From assembly GCA_948762645.1 (NCBI GenBank), contig CAQBRY010000019.1, positions 1 to 21,300 on the forward strand: a DNA stretch of 21,300 nucleotides, written 5' to 3'. Position 1 is the stretch's first letter, and each line of letters starts with the position of its first letter. The position numbers and the translations under genes were made by a program. The notes beneath the pieces are model-generated. The model saw only the letters and a list, made by a program, of their open reading frames with translations, did no database searches and was not told the DNA's origin. This document shows positions 13,815 through 21,300 of the stretch, one piece after another. Source of the stretch: an uncultured Eubacteriales bacterium (lineage in GTDB: Bacteria; Bacillota; Clostridia; Oscillospirales; Acutalibacteraceae).

Positions 13815-13831
13815 TAAGATAAATTATTAGT

Positions 13832-14194
13832 ATGAATTTCAAAAGGCCATTAAAAAATTACTGTATTTTTTCATATCTTCTCCTATTTTTATTTCTCTTT
13901 ATGGATAATTATTCTTATCATTCTACAGTTTATGATATTTATAATTTTAATTTTAAATATGTACAAAATAATAATTCTGATTTTAGCATAGTTAATAATC
14001 AAAAAATAAATATTAATATTGTAAGTAAAGATATTTTAATAAAGTATTTGCGGGGTATAGGCAGCAGCAAAGCCCAAAATATAATTAATTATAGGGAAAA
14101 AATGGGCGGATTTTATACTGTTAGTGAGATATTAAATGTAAACGGTATAGGGGAAAATATATTTAATGAGATAAAAGATTGTATATGTGTTTAG
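13832..14194 (+). CDS. Membrane-anchored ComEA-like helix-hairpin-helix protein
   Basis: A 120-residue protein with an N-terminal hydrophobic anchor at about 11-25 (IFSYLLLFLFLFM), an Asn/Tyr-rich linker, and a C-terminal helix-hairpin-helix pair at about 60-120: ININIVSK, LRGIGSSKAQNIINYREK, GGFYTVSEIL and VNGIGENIFNEI. This is the ComEA layout, in which the HhH pair binds incoming double-stranded DNA outside the membrane. The usual SLBB domain is missing, so this is a short form. It starts 17 bases after galU without a clear ribosome binding site, perhaps by coupling. No comEC or comEB follows, so a role in transformation is inference. Confidence 0.75.
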   Translation: MNFKRPLKNYCIFSYLLLFLFLFMDNYSYHSTVYDIYNFNFKYVQNNNSDFSIVNNQKININIVSKDILIKYLRGIGSSKAQNIINYREKMGGFYTVSEILNVNGIGENIFNEIKDCICV

Positions 14195-14211
14195 ATATTA
14201 GGGGCATTTAA

Positions 14212-14784
14212 TTATAAAAATAAAGGTTGTATTTGAGTATTAGTCATAGCCATATTTATAGTTTTTTCAAGAAGATCAAAATTAGCTACCAACGATTGAG
14301 GTTTATTTTCCGGGTCATCTTGTTTTAAGGGTACAAAAAATATATTTTTTGTATTAATAGCTTTTCCTATATTTTGTGCAGAGGCTCCTAGTGCGTCGTT
14401 GGTTGCTAATGCTATTACTACGGGTCTTTGTATTCTTAAGTGAGACTTTGCGGCCATGATTACGGGTGTATCTGTTATAGCATTACAAAGTTTTCCCAAA
14501 GTATTTCCTGTGCAGGGACATATCGCCAATACGTCTACCATTTTTTTGGGACCTATAGGTTCAGCATCAGGTATTGTACATATAATTTTTCTATTACAAA
14601 TATCTTCAATTTCTTGCTTGAAGTCAGATGATTTACCAAATTTTGTATCTGTACTTGCTGCATTAAATGACATTATAGGAACAATTTTAAAACCATTTTT
14701 AATAAGCTTTTTTATTTGAGATATCGAATTTCTAAATGTACAAAATGATCCGCACAAGGCGTATCCGATGGTATATTCTTTCAC
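14212..14784 (-). CDS. dpaB: Dipicolinate synthase subunit B
   Basis: A 190-residue flavoprotein-fold subunit that, with DpaA, converts dihydrodipicolinate to dipicolinic acid in the mother cell during sporulation; the product is stored in the spore core as Ca-DPA. Recognisable segments are IGYALCGSFCTF at the N-terminus, IPDAEPIGPKK, ICPCTGNTLGKL and ATNDALGASAQNIG. Length matches SpoVFB. It starts at GTG with GAGGAGG just upstream, and GTGA overlaps the dpaA stop by 4 bases, so the pair is translationally coupled. It converges on the ComEA-like gene with 17 bases between. Confidence 0.93.
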   Translation of the reverse strand: MKEYTIGYALCGSFCTFRNSISQIKKLIKNGFKIVPIMSFNAASTDTKFGKSSDFKQEIEDICNRKIICTIPDAEPIGPKKMVDVLAICPCTGNTLGKLCNAITDTPVIMAAKSHLRIQRPVVIALATNDALGASAQNIGKAINTKNIFFVPLKQDDPENKPQSLVANFDLLEKTINMAMTNTQIQPLFL

Positions 14785-15656
14785 AAATTTTCCTCCTCAA
14801 TGATTTTATATATAGATTTTTTAATTATTTTTGCTGCTGTGTATGGAGTATTTTTTCCTGGCAGACCAAGTGCATGTATAGTTTTTATTTTATTTATACT
14901 TGCATATTCAAAATCTGTCCCACCGGGCTTTGATGCAAGATCAATAATTATGGTTTCTTTTTTACAGGTAGATAATAAAGTTTTGTCAAATATCATGTAA
15001 GGAACTGTATTAAAGATTAGATCGTATTTTTCAATATTATTAAGATTATTAGTATGAATAGGAGTGTACCCTAAAGTTTCAATCCATAATAGGTCTGAAC
15101 TTTTTCTCGCACTTACCGACACATTACATCCAAATGTATTTAATAATTTTGTAAGCACTTTTCCTATTCTACCAAACCCAGATACTAAACAATTGCTTCC
15201 AAATAATATTTTGTCATATTCTTTTAGAGCAATATATATGGCTCCCTCAGCAGTCGGACGGGCATTAAAGATCATAAAGTCTTCTCTTGAAGAATAGTCT
15301 TTAATTTTAAGATTTTTAAAATTTTCGTTAGATTTATATAGTGCTTCTTTTTTGCCGCAGAATATTATTTTATTTTCTAGTAGATTAATTAATTTATCGT
15401 CAATTAATATGTTTGAAGATGAAAAAGGTGCATTAACTGTTTTGTAGTCTGAGGTAGGTACGACAGGAAATATTATATACTCAGTATCTGACATTATATT
15501 TTTTAAACTATCATATATTTTATTTAGGTCAGAATATGAATTTAAATTTTCAAATCCACAGATTTTAACACTATATCCATCTTCTATAAGCATCTTTGAT
15601 AGAAATAAATTTCTTTTGTCTCCGCCAACAATTCCAAAATTTTTCATATTGTTCAT
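14781..15656 (-). CDS. dpaA: Dipicolinate synthase subunit A
   Basis: A 291-residue NAD(P)-binding partner of DpaB (SpoVFA). It has an N-terminal dinucleotide-like GIVGGDKRN motif, a PTAEGAIYIA segment, a second Rossmann fingerprint SGFGRIGKVL, and the C-terminal IDLASKPGGTDFEYA and ALGLPGKNTPYTAA. Length and order match the B. subtilis protein. The first ATG at 15656 is chosen, with AAGGAGAG about 10 bases upstream. The operon is expected in the mother cell under sigma-K; a candidate site lies at 15712-15685. It diverges from the Nif11-leader gene. Confidence 0.93.
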   Translation of the reverse strand: MNNMKNFGIVGGDKRNLFLSKMLIEDGYSVKICGFENLNSYSDLNKIYDSLKNIMSDTEYIIFPVVPTSDYKTVNAPFSSSNILIDDKLINLLENKIIFCGKKEALYKSNENFKNLKIKDYSSREDFMIFNARPTAEGAIYIALKEYDKILFGSNCLVSGFGRIGKVLTKLLNTFGCNVSVSARKSSDLLWIETLGYTPIHTNNLNNIEKYDLIFNTVPYMIFDKTLLSTCKKETIIIDLASKPGGTDFEYASINKIKTIHALGLPGKNTPYTAAKIIKKSIYKIIEEENL

Positions 15657-15684
15657 AAATTTATTACTCTCCTTTTTCTAATAT

Positions 15685-15712
15685 CATATTATGTATAACA
15701 TTAAATATAAGT
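15685..15712 (-). promoter_or_regulatory. Possible sigma-K/sigma-E promoter of dpaAB
   Basis: On the reverse strand AC (15712-15711) precedes CATAATATG (15693-15685) by 17 bases. The sigma-K pattern is AC then CATANNNTA, so there is one mismatch at the end of the -10 element; CATAATAT also resembles sigma-E. spoVF is a sigma-K operon in B. subtilis. In such AT-rich DNA the match is weak evidence. Confidence 0.3.
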
Positions 15713-15739
15713 TCTAATAAAAAACAACATCGACTTATA

Positions 15740-15768
15740 TTGATATTTTAGCAATAATTATATATAAT
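15740..15768 (+). promoter_or_regulatory. Sigma-A promoter of the Nif11-leader gene
   Basis: TTGATA (15740-15745) and TATAAT (15763-15768) are 17 bases apart. Transcription would start near 15775, about 36 bases before the GGGGGAG ribosome binding site. Confidence 0.5.
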
Positions 15769-15823
15769 TTATTTAATTTTTTTTAATATGATAGTTATAA
15801 AAAATAAAAAGGGGGAGAATAAA

Positions 15824-17203
15824 ATGAATAATATTTTAGAAGTTTTTATTAAGATTGCGGAGGATGAAAGGTTAATGAAAGAACTATCTGAAAAGGAAAC
15901 AATTGAAGACGTATATGCCTATTGCACGTCTATTTCTGGTGGATATACAATGGACGACTTTAAAAATTTTCTATGCCATCTGTTTAAAGATAATTATAAA
16001 ATACCAGAAGATAATCTTAAAAAAATCGTTGGAGGCAATTTTTCCGGTAAAAAATTGTACTTGGGTTTATTATCTTCTATGATTTCTTTTTCGCCTTTAA
16101 TTAATGTTAAGGGACTGTCTCCTTCCGGCTGCGAACCTCAAAAAGAATTATCCTCTGTAATTCAGAAAGAAGATAGTTTATCTGAGCAGAATTCAAAAAA
16201 TAAATTTTCAAAACTTAAAAAATTTGTGGTGGGTTCCTCAATTGTCACTGCGGGAGCATTGATTTTAGGTGCTTTTAAATACTCAATATTTGCTAATGAG
16301 GATGCTTTAGGGGCTCATGATTTATTAAAAGAATTTAATGATATACATGAGCGCTTAAAATGGAAGCTTGTTATTGACGGTAGATATCATAGACGTGGCG
16401 CGGATATATTTGAAAGTGATCATGATGGTCATCGTGGAGAACCGGGGTACAGAGTAAATATGATTGATGCTTTAAATTATACTTTAAGTAATGAATGTAT
16501 GAATAAAAAATTTGATGATGATTTATATTTGGAACTTCATACACGGGCATGTAAGAATGTGAATTTTCGAAATGTTAATCATAAGTTACTTGAAACTTAT
16601 AGGTTTTGCAATGGCAGTGGAGATGATGGTACAGTTAAATTTGGTCTAAATACAACGAATTGTTCCGAAAATGGAAAAAAAGAATTAAATAATAAAAAGA
16701 ATTCTTTGTGGCTTTCTGATCTTTTGTTTGCAAGTAATAATAAAGGGGATGATTTAGCTTTCGAGAAATTGGGTGCAGGTGGAATTTGGAAATGTACTTA
16801 TTATGCTCCAACATCAGAAAGTGAAAGTGATATGAGACAAGCAGTTAATATAATTTTTGAAGATTATTATTTGAAGTTAAGGGAATTAGAAAGGAATGGA
16901 TATGTTGATGGTTCTTTGATTGATAAAAATGCGTGTTTAAAGGATAAAAAATTAGAAATTATTATTAGAATTTGCCAAAATTTAGATCAGCTACATGCTT
17001 TTCGTGATGCAAATATTAGAACTATAGTATTTTTAGTAATGCAGAGAATGCTTATAGAAAATGGTATTACACCTACTGTTTTTGATAATCCAAATTGCAT
17101 AGATATGATGTCGGTAAATGAAATTATGAAAAAATTGAAGGAAGGTCAAAAGGAGTATAGAAAAATAGTTGAAGAATCTAATAGACTTAAGGGAGATACG
17201 TAA
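15824..17203 (+). CDS. Nif11-type leader fused to membrane segments and Fic-like C-terminal domain
   Basis: A 459-residue composite protein. Residues 1-71 look like a Nif11-type RiPP leader: FIKIAEDERLMKELSE, a Tyr/Ser-Gly-Gly middle, FLCHLF, and a leader-peptidase-like end KKIVGG (66-71). Then come a hydrophobic stretch at about 78-95, a polar linker, and a clear transmembrane segment at about 134-156. Residues 160-370 are unfamiliar. Residues 380-425 resemble the Fic core: a helix ending LDQLHAFRDANIRT (387-400), then a hydrophobic helix and ENGITPTVFD. Compared with HxFx(D/E)GNGRxxR, H391, F393, D395, N397 and R399 are kept, but both glycines (A396, I398) and the second Arg are lost. Ordinary RiPP precursors are under 150 residues. 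GGGGGAG, 7 bases upstream, fixes the ATG at 15824. No maturation enzyme or exporter lies nearby. An exported effector or toxin is inference. Confidence 0.6.
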   Translation: MNNILEVFIKIAEDERLMKELSEKETIEDVYAYCTSISGGYTMDDFKNFLCHLFKDNYKIPEDNLKKIVGGNFSGKKLYLGLLSSMISFSPLINVKGLSPSGCEPQKELSSVIQKEDSLSEQNSKNKFSKLKKFVVGSSIVTAGALILGAFKYSIFANEDALGAHDLLKEFNDIHERLKWKLVIDGRYHRRGADIFESDHDGHRGEPGYRVNMIDALNYTLSNECMNKKFDDDLYLELHTRACKNVNFRNVNHKLLETYRFCNGSGDDGTVKFGLNTTNCSENGKKELNNKKNSLWLSDLLFASNNKGDDLAFEKLGAGGIWKCTYYAPTSESESDMRQAVNIIFEDYYLKLRELERNGYVDGSLIDKNACLKDKKLEIIIRICQNLDQLHAFRDANIRTIVFLVMQRMLIENGITPTVFDNPNCIDMMSVNEIMKKLKEGQKEYRKIVEESNRLKGDT

Positions 17204-17258
17204 CTTTTTATGTATAATACTTTGTTATTTTTGATTACTTTTCTATATTAAAAACGTG

Positions 17259-17287
17259 TTGACAATTTAGAGGTTTAATAGTAATAT
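17259..17287 (+). promoter_or_regulatory. Sigma-A promoter of the RNase J-rplI operon
   Basis: A perfect TTGACA (17259-17264) is followed after 17 bases by TAATAT (17282-17287), one of the strongest matches in the window. The leader would be about 80 bases long, ending at AGGAGGT (17363-17369). Confidence 0.65.
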
Positions 17288-17375
17288 TTATATACTGTGG
17301 TTGTTCGGATTTTATTTTTGTTTTGCAGACGGAATAATAGGGCTATTGTTGTTTTTAAATATAGGAGGTAAGTTA

Positions 17376-19277
17376 GTGAGCGAAAATAACGAAAGTAACG
17401 TTCAAGGAACGTCAAATAAGACATCAAATTCAACAGAAGTATCAAAAGTTAAATCGAATATTTCAAATAATATAGCTAAAAAACATTTAGAAAATACTAA
17501 TAAAAAAAATAATAGAGTCCCCGCGAAAAATAATTCTCAAACTACAGTCAGCAAACCTGCAACAACTAATAAAGTATCATCTAGACCTTATCATAGAAAT
17601 GCTAATAAAAAAATTGAAAAACCAAATATGAAAGTAATATTTTTGGGTGGACTAAATCAGATAGGTAAGAATATTACACTTTTTGAGTTTGGCGACGATA
17701 TTATAATACTTGATTGCGGAATGGCATTTCCTGATGGAGAAATGTTAGGAGTTGATCTTGTAATACCGGATTTTTCTTACCTTGAAAGCAATAAAGAGAG
17801 GATAAGAGGACTTGTAATTACTCATGGACATGAGGATCATATTGGAGCAGTACCATATTTATTAAATAAAGTAAATGTTCCAATATACGGTACAGCATTA
17901 ACTGTTGGGCTTTTAAGCAGTAAGTTAAAAGAGCATAGATTATCAGGAGTAGCTAAATTAAATGTAGTTTCCCCCGGACAGACAATTAAATTGGGATCTA
18001 TGAGTATAGAATTTATACATGTGAATCACTCAATCCCTGATGCTGTAGGTGTAGCGATAACGTCTCCTGCGGGTACAATAGTTCATACAGGTGACTTTAA
18101 AATAGACTGTACACCTTCAAGAGGTCCAATGATAGATCTTGCAAGATTTTCTGAAATTGGTAAAAAAGGTGTACTGGCATTGATGGCTGATTCAACCAAT
18201 GCAGATAGACCCGGATATACTATGACAGAAAAAAAAATCAATGAATCTTTCGAGAGACTTTTCCAAAAAGCAGGTGATAGAAGGATCGTCATAGCAACTT
18301 TTGCATCAAATATTGGCAGAATACAGCAAATTATAAATTGTGCTATAAAGTATAAGCGTAAAGTAGCATTTTCCGGGAGGAGTATGATGAATTATGTTGC
18401 TATCTCTAAGCAACTTAACTATATAGATGCTCCTGATGATATAATTATAGATATAGAATTGATTACTAAATATTCTAATAATGAAATTGTACTGGTAACT
18501 ACGGGAAGTCAAGGAGAGCCAATGTCCGCACTTCATAGAATGGCTAATTCAGAGCATCGTAAGGTTTCCGTTGGACCCGAAGATTTTATTATAATATCCG
18601 CTACTCCAATACCTGGAAATGAGAAAACGGTAGGAGCTGTTATTAACGGTCTGATGAAACTTGGGTGCGAAGTAATATATGAATCTATGTATGAGATTCA
18701 TGTTTCGGGTCATGCGTGTCAAGAAGAACTTAAAATTATACAAGGTCTTACAAAACCTAAATATTTCATACCTGTTCATGGAGAATATAAGCATTTAAAG
18801 AAACATGCAGAACTTGCGGAAAATATGGGTATGGAGAGTAGTAGAATATATGTTGGGGAAGCCGGAGATGTATTAGAAATTGGTGAATCCGGAATGAAGA
18901 AAGTAGGGCAAGTACCTGTAGAACTTGTGCTCGTAGATGGTATAGGTGTGGGCGATGTAGGAAGTATTGTTCTTAGGGATAGAAAACATCTTGGCCAAGA
19001 TGGACTTATTGTAGTAGTAGCCACACTAGATTCTTCAGATAAACATATAATAGCCGGTCCAGATATTGTCTCAAGAGGTTTCGTATACGTAAGAGAGTCT
19101 GAAAGACTTATGGATGAAGCAAGGTATGTTGCTATAAAAGCGATAGAAAGTTGTTCGGCGCAGAAACTTCGTGATTGGACTACAATAAAGACTAAAATAA
19201 GAGATGATTTGTATAAGCTATTTCATAATAAAACTAGAAGAAATCCAGTAATTTTACCCATAATAATGGAAGTATAA
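17376..19277 (+). CDS. rnj: Ribonuclease J with long N-terminal extension
   Basis: A 633-residue metallo-beta-lactamase / beta-CASP ribonuclease with 5'-3' exo- and endonuclease activity in RNA decay. The core begins at M85 (MKVIFLGGLNQIGKN), where most RNase J proteins start. Metal ligands are in ITHGHEDHIG (H150, H152, D154, H155), and later HVNHSIPDA, HTGDFKID, MADSTNAD and FIPVHGEYKHLKKHAE are all in place. The 84-residue N-terminal extension is low-complexity, rich in Asn, Lys, Ser and Thr and basic, so probably disordered. The GTG at 17376 is chosen because AGGAGGT lies 6 bases before it; the frame is open 25 codons further upstream, but that stretch holds the binding site. rplI follows after 33 bases, probably in the same operon. 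Confidence 0.93.
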   Translation: MSENNESNVQGTSNKTSNSTEVSKVKSNISNNIAKKHLENTNKKNNRVPAKNNSQTTVSKPATTNKVSSRPYHRNANKKIEKPNMKVIFLGGLNQIGKNITLFEFGDDIIILDCGMAFPDGEMLGVDLVIPDFSYLESNKERIRGLVITHGHEDHIGAVPYLLNKVNVPIYGTALTVGLLSSKLKEHRLSGVAKLNVVSPGQTIKLGSMSIEFIHVNHSIPDAVGVAITSPAGTIVHTGDFKIDCTPSRGPMIDLARFSEIGKKGVLALMADSTNADRPGYTMTEKKINESFERLFQKAGDRRIVIATFASNIGRIQQIINCAIKYKRKVAFSGRSMMNYVAISKQLNYIDAPDDIIIDIELITKYSNNEIVLVTTGSQGEPMSALHRMANSEHRKVSVGPEDFIIISATPIPGNEKTVGAVINGLMKLGCEVIYESMYEIHVSGHACQEELKIIQGLTKPKYFIPVHGEYKHLKKHAELAENMGMESSRIYVGEAGDVLEIGESGMKKVGQVPVELVLVDGIGVGDVGSIVLRDRKHLGQDGLIVVVATLDSSDKHIIAGPDIVSRGFVYVRESERLMDEARYVAIKAIESCSAQKLRDWTTIKTKIRDDLYKLFHNKTRRNPVILPIIMEV

Positions 19278-19310
19278 AGTATTAGATATAAATTTGGAGG
19301 GCATTAGAGT

Positions 19311-19757
19311 ATGCAAGTGGTTTTATTACAAGATGTAAAGGGAAGCGGAAAAAAAAATCAAGTAGTTAATGTTTCGGACGGTTATGCAAGAAATTATTTA
19401 TTACCTAAAAAATTAGCAAAAGAAGCTGATACTAAGTCCTTAAATGAATTAAAGAATCAACAACAGTCTGTTGAGTACAAAGCTGAACTTGAAAAAGCAG
19501 AGGCTGAAAAAATATATGATATAGTTAATAATCAAAATATAAATATTTCCGTTAGATCTGGTGAAGGACAGAAAATGTTTGGTTCCGTTACAGCTAAAGA
19601 TATATGTGAAGAAATTAGTAACAAATATAATATTAAGATAAATAAGAGAAAAATATTTTTAGATCAAGATATAAAATCTTTTGGAAGATATACTTGTGAA
19701 ATTAAACTATATAGTGGTATTCTGGCTAATATTTACGTAAATGTTATTCCGGATTAA
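19311..19757 (+). CDS. rplI: 50S ribosomal protein L9
   Basis: A 148-residue protein with the L9 N-terminal rRNA-binding domain (MQVVLLQDVKGSGKK, then VVNVSDGYARNYLLPKKLA), the long central helix, and the C-terminal domain with GQKMFGSVTAKDI and KINKRKIFLD. Length and sequence are ordinary. GGAGG precedes the ATG by about 10 bases. It follows the RNase J gene closely and is followed by a terminator-like hairpin. Confidence 0.97.
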   Translation: MQVVLLQDVKGSGKKNQVVNVSDGYARNYLLPKKLAKEADTKSLNELKNQQQSVEYKAELEKAEAEKIYDIVNNQNINISVRSGEGQKMFGSVTAKDICEEISNKYNIKINKRKIFLDQDIKSFGRYTCEIKLYSGILANIYVNVIPD

Positions 19758-19832
19758 AATTCAGATTTTAATGTATAAGCTGTAAGTTGGTAAGTTTTTC
19801 GCATTTTTTATTTTAATATTTAAAAGAGCAAA

Positions 19833-19886
19833 AGCATTTAACGTACCTAAAAAATGTAAGTATAGTTAAATGCTATTTAATTTTTT
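19833..19886 (+). terminator. Probable rho-independent terminator after rplI
   Basis: AGCATTTAAC (19833-19842) pairs perfectly with GTTAAATGCT (19865-19874) over a 22-base loop, and ATTTAATTTTTT follows. The stem is AT-rich, but position and T-tract fit the end of the RNase J-rplI operon. Confidence 0.55.
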
Positions 19887-19893
19887 AAAAAAA

Positions 19894-19922
19894 TTAGTTT
19901 TAATTAATATTTTATTTATAAT
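19894..19922 (+). promoter_or_regulatory. Candidate promoter of the broken secreted-protein gene
   Basis: TTAGTT (19894-19899) and TATAAT (19917-19922) are 17 bases apart, about 45 bases before the GTG at 19968. It directly follows the terminator of the preceding operon. Confidence 0.35.
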
Positions 19923-19967
19923 AAAATGTAATTATATTATATAAATAAGGTGAAAGAAAAGCATTAA

Positions 19968-20768
19968 GTGAAGAGATTATTTTTATTTTTTATCACTATT
20001 GTATTTTTTTCAACTTTAAATGTTTATGGAGGTAATAAAAAAATTATAGATTCTGAAAATTTATACGCTGTAATAAACGAGTTTTTAAGAAATAATAAAG
20101 GATGCTTGCCAGTGTAGAAATTATGTAAAAGATAAATGTAACTTTCCTATAATTTTGAAGGAAAGTGAATTTAATAAACGGTCAGCAAATAAATTGATAT
20201 TGTATAGGGCTTTGCTAATGAATCTCACATGAATAGTTTTGAATCAGGAGATATATACATAAGTAAAAGCATGAAAAATATACGAGGAAACGGTGTTTAT
20301 ACAACTTCAAATTTTAAAGTAACACAATACTTTTCAGAAAATAAAAATTATATTTCTAAAATGTTTTTAGACAAGAATAATTCCAATATATTAGAAAGCT
20401 CTTATTTTATGGGAGTAATGGAAATTATGGTTGAAAATCATCATAATGAGTTTAATTATGACGATAAAGATATAATATTTGATTCTATGGAAAAATATTA
20501 TAACAAAATTGAAGAAACATCTAATTTTGATGAACAGAAAAAATTGCTAAAAAAATTAGAGCAAGATACTGAATTTCAGGAATTAAGAAAAAATAGAAAA
20601 TATTACTATAAGGACAATAAAATCGCAGTTTTAAATAATATGGGATTGTTAACATTATTAATGGGTTACAATGTCCTTCATACAGATGAAATAGATACTC
20701 AGATTAACATGAATATAGAAGAATATTTAATTTTAGATAGCAGTTTATTACAAATATGCCATAGATAG
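19968..20768 (+). pseudogene. Secreted ADP-ribosyltransferase-like protein, two frameshifts
   Basis: Three frames join into one protein. Frame A from GTG 19968 gives a signal peptide (MKRLFLFFITIVFFSTLNVYG), then NKKIIDSENLYAVINEF, and stops at 20115. Shifting at about 20100 gives DACQCRNYVKDKCNF through NKLILYRAL, which stops at 20230. Shifting again near 20215 gives NESHMNSFESGDIYISK and GNGVYTTSNFKVTQYF, open to 20768. Each segment continues sensibly into the next, so two single-base indels best explain the pattern. LYR followed by GNGVYTTS and a following Y-F recalls the Arg and STS strands of R-S-E ADP-ribosyltransferases; a catalytic E-x-E cannot be assigned with confidence. The original product was about 260 residues and exported. 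It converges on recR with 8 bases between. The broken state is well supported; the enzyme class is tentative. Confidence 0.6.
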
Positions 20769-20776
20769 AAAATTTA

Positions 20777-21300
20777 CTATATTTGGCATCTTCCCTGAAT
20801 AGCTCGATATAGTGTTACTTCATCAGCATATTCTAAGTTTGCTCCCATTGGTATTCCGTATGCAAGCCTCGTAATTTTTATTCCGAATGGTTTAACTATT
20901 TTAGAAAGATACATTGAAGTAGCTTCACCTTCAACAGTAGGATTGCAGGCCATTATTATTTCATCTATATCTTCTTTGATTCTACGTATTAGTTCTTTAA
21001 TACAAAGCTGATCTGGTCCTACACCGTTTAATGGAGAAATAGTTCCATGAAGGACGTGATATGTAAAGTCATATTCCTTACTTTTTTCAAAAGCTTCCAC
21101 ATCCTTTGGATCTTCTACAACACATATTATACTTTTGTCCCTATTATTATCACTGCAAATAGAGCAAACTTCTTTATCTGTAAAATTACAACAAATTTTG
21201 CAATATCTTATAGTTTGTTTAGCTTTTATTATAGAGTCGGCAAATTCATTAACTTGGTTATTTGACATCTTTAAAATAGAATATGCCATACGTTTTGCTG
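20777..21300 (-). CDS. recR: Recombination protein RecR (partial, 5' end beyond window)
   Basis: The C-terminal 174 or so residues of RecR, which loads RecA at gaps together with RecFO. Visible are the zinc finger (YCKICCNFTDKEVCSIC), the start of the Toprim domain (IICVVEDPKDVEAFEK), HVLHGTISPLNGVGPDQL, ACNPTVEGEATSMYL and the C-terminal LAYGIPMGANLEYADEVTL. An ATG at 21287-21289 exists, but the frame remains open to the window edge and encodes A-K-R just before it, matching the family's SAKRMA segment. The true start, with the N-terminal HhH, therefore lies outside. The gene runs opposite to rplI. Confidence 0.95.
   Translation of the reverse strand, partial: AKRMAYSILKMSNNQVNEFADSIIKAKQTIRYCKICCNFTDKEVCSICSDNNRDKSIICVVEDPKDVEAFEKSKEYDFTYHVLHGTISPLNGVGPDQLCIKELIRRIKEDIDEIIMACNPTVEGEATSMYLSKIVKPFGIKITRLAYGIPMGANLEYADEVTLYRAIQGRCQI

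Noticed and set aside
14440..15297. Several forward-strand open frames opposite dpaA and dpaB
   Set aside because: They lie antisense to two well-recognised genes, have no ribosome binding sites and no recognisable protein features.
18083..19024. Reverse-strand open frames inside the RNase J gene
   Set aside because: Shadows of a strongly conserved gene; compositionally odd (Ser/Pro/Thr-rich) and without start signals.
1..21300. CRISPR array, rRNA, insertion sequence or integrase
   Set aside because: I looked for regularly spaced direct repeats, rRNA-like conserved blocks and transposase or recombinase motifs on both strands and saw none.

Overview
The window looks like the chromosome of a low-GC, spore-forming Firmicute of the class Clostridia. 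Support comes from both dipicolinate synthase subunits, a spore photoproduct lyase, AGGAGG-type ribosome binding sites, AT-rich codon use and typical housekeeping neighbours (galU, RNase J, rplI, recR). I cannot name a species. By eye the right part (about 10.6-21.3 kb) is more AT-rich than the left part.

Region 1 (1-8.4 kb) is accessory DNA. It starts with the end of a phage structural module (a tail-fibre-like protein). Next come a reverse-strand helix-turn-helix regulator, a non-housekeeping RNase III with two double-stranded-RNA-binding domains, and a small acidic gene coupled to it. A YjbQ/UPF0047 gene, an alpha/beta hydrolase broken by two stop codons, a DUF2798-like membrane protein and a 30-codon remnant of a second YjbQ copy follow. 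The region ends with a large protein that fuses a CoiA-like nuclease domain to a UvrD-type SF1 helicase.

Region 2 (8.4-12.3 kb) holds metabolic and stress genes: an FAD-dependent oxidoreductase with a C-terminal Rieske domain, a decayed tocopherol-cyclase-like gene overlapping it, a helical (possibly ferritin-like) protein, and a spore photoproduct lyase in which the residue aligning with the B. subtilis active-site cysteine appears to be serine. A 500-bp gene-free stretch follows, with a perfect 15-bp inverted repeat whose right arm lies just before tRNA-Asn.

Region 3 (12.8-21.3 kb) is mostly core: tRNA-Asn, galU, a ComEA-like HhH protein, the reverse-strand dpaA-dpaB operon, RNase J with a long N-terminal extension, rplI, and the 3' part of recR running off the right edge. 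Two effector-like genes sit among these. One is intact and joins a Nif11-type RiPP leader ending in VGG, two hydrophobic segments and a C-terminal Fic-like motif. The other is a secreted ADP-ribosyltransferase-like gene broken by two frameshifts. At least four broken genes or gene remnants in 21 kb indicate active gene decay. The Nif11-leader/Fic-like protein, the CoiA-helicase fusion and the two-dsRBD RNase III are the best candidates for undescribed biology.
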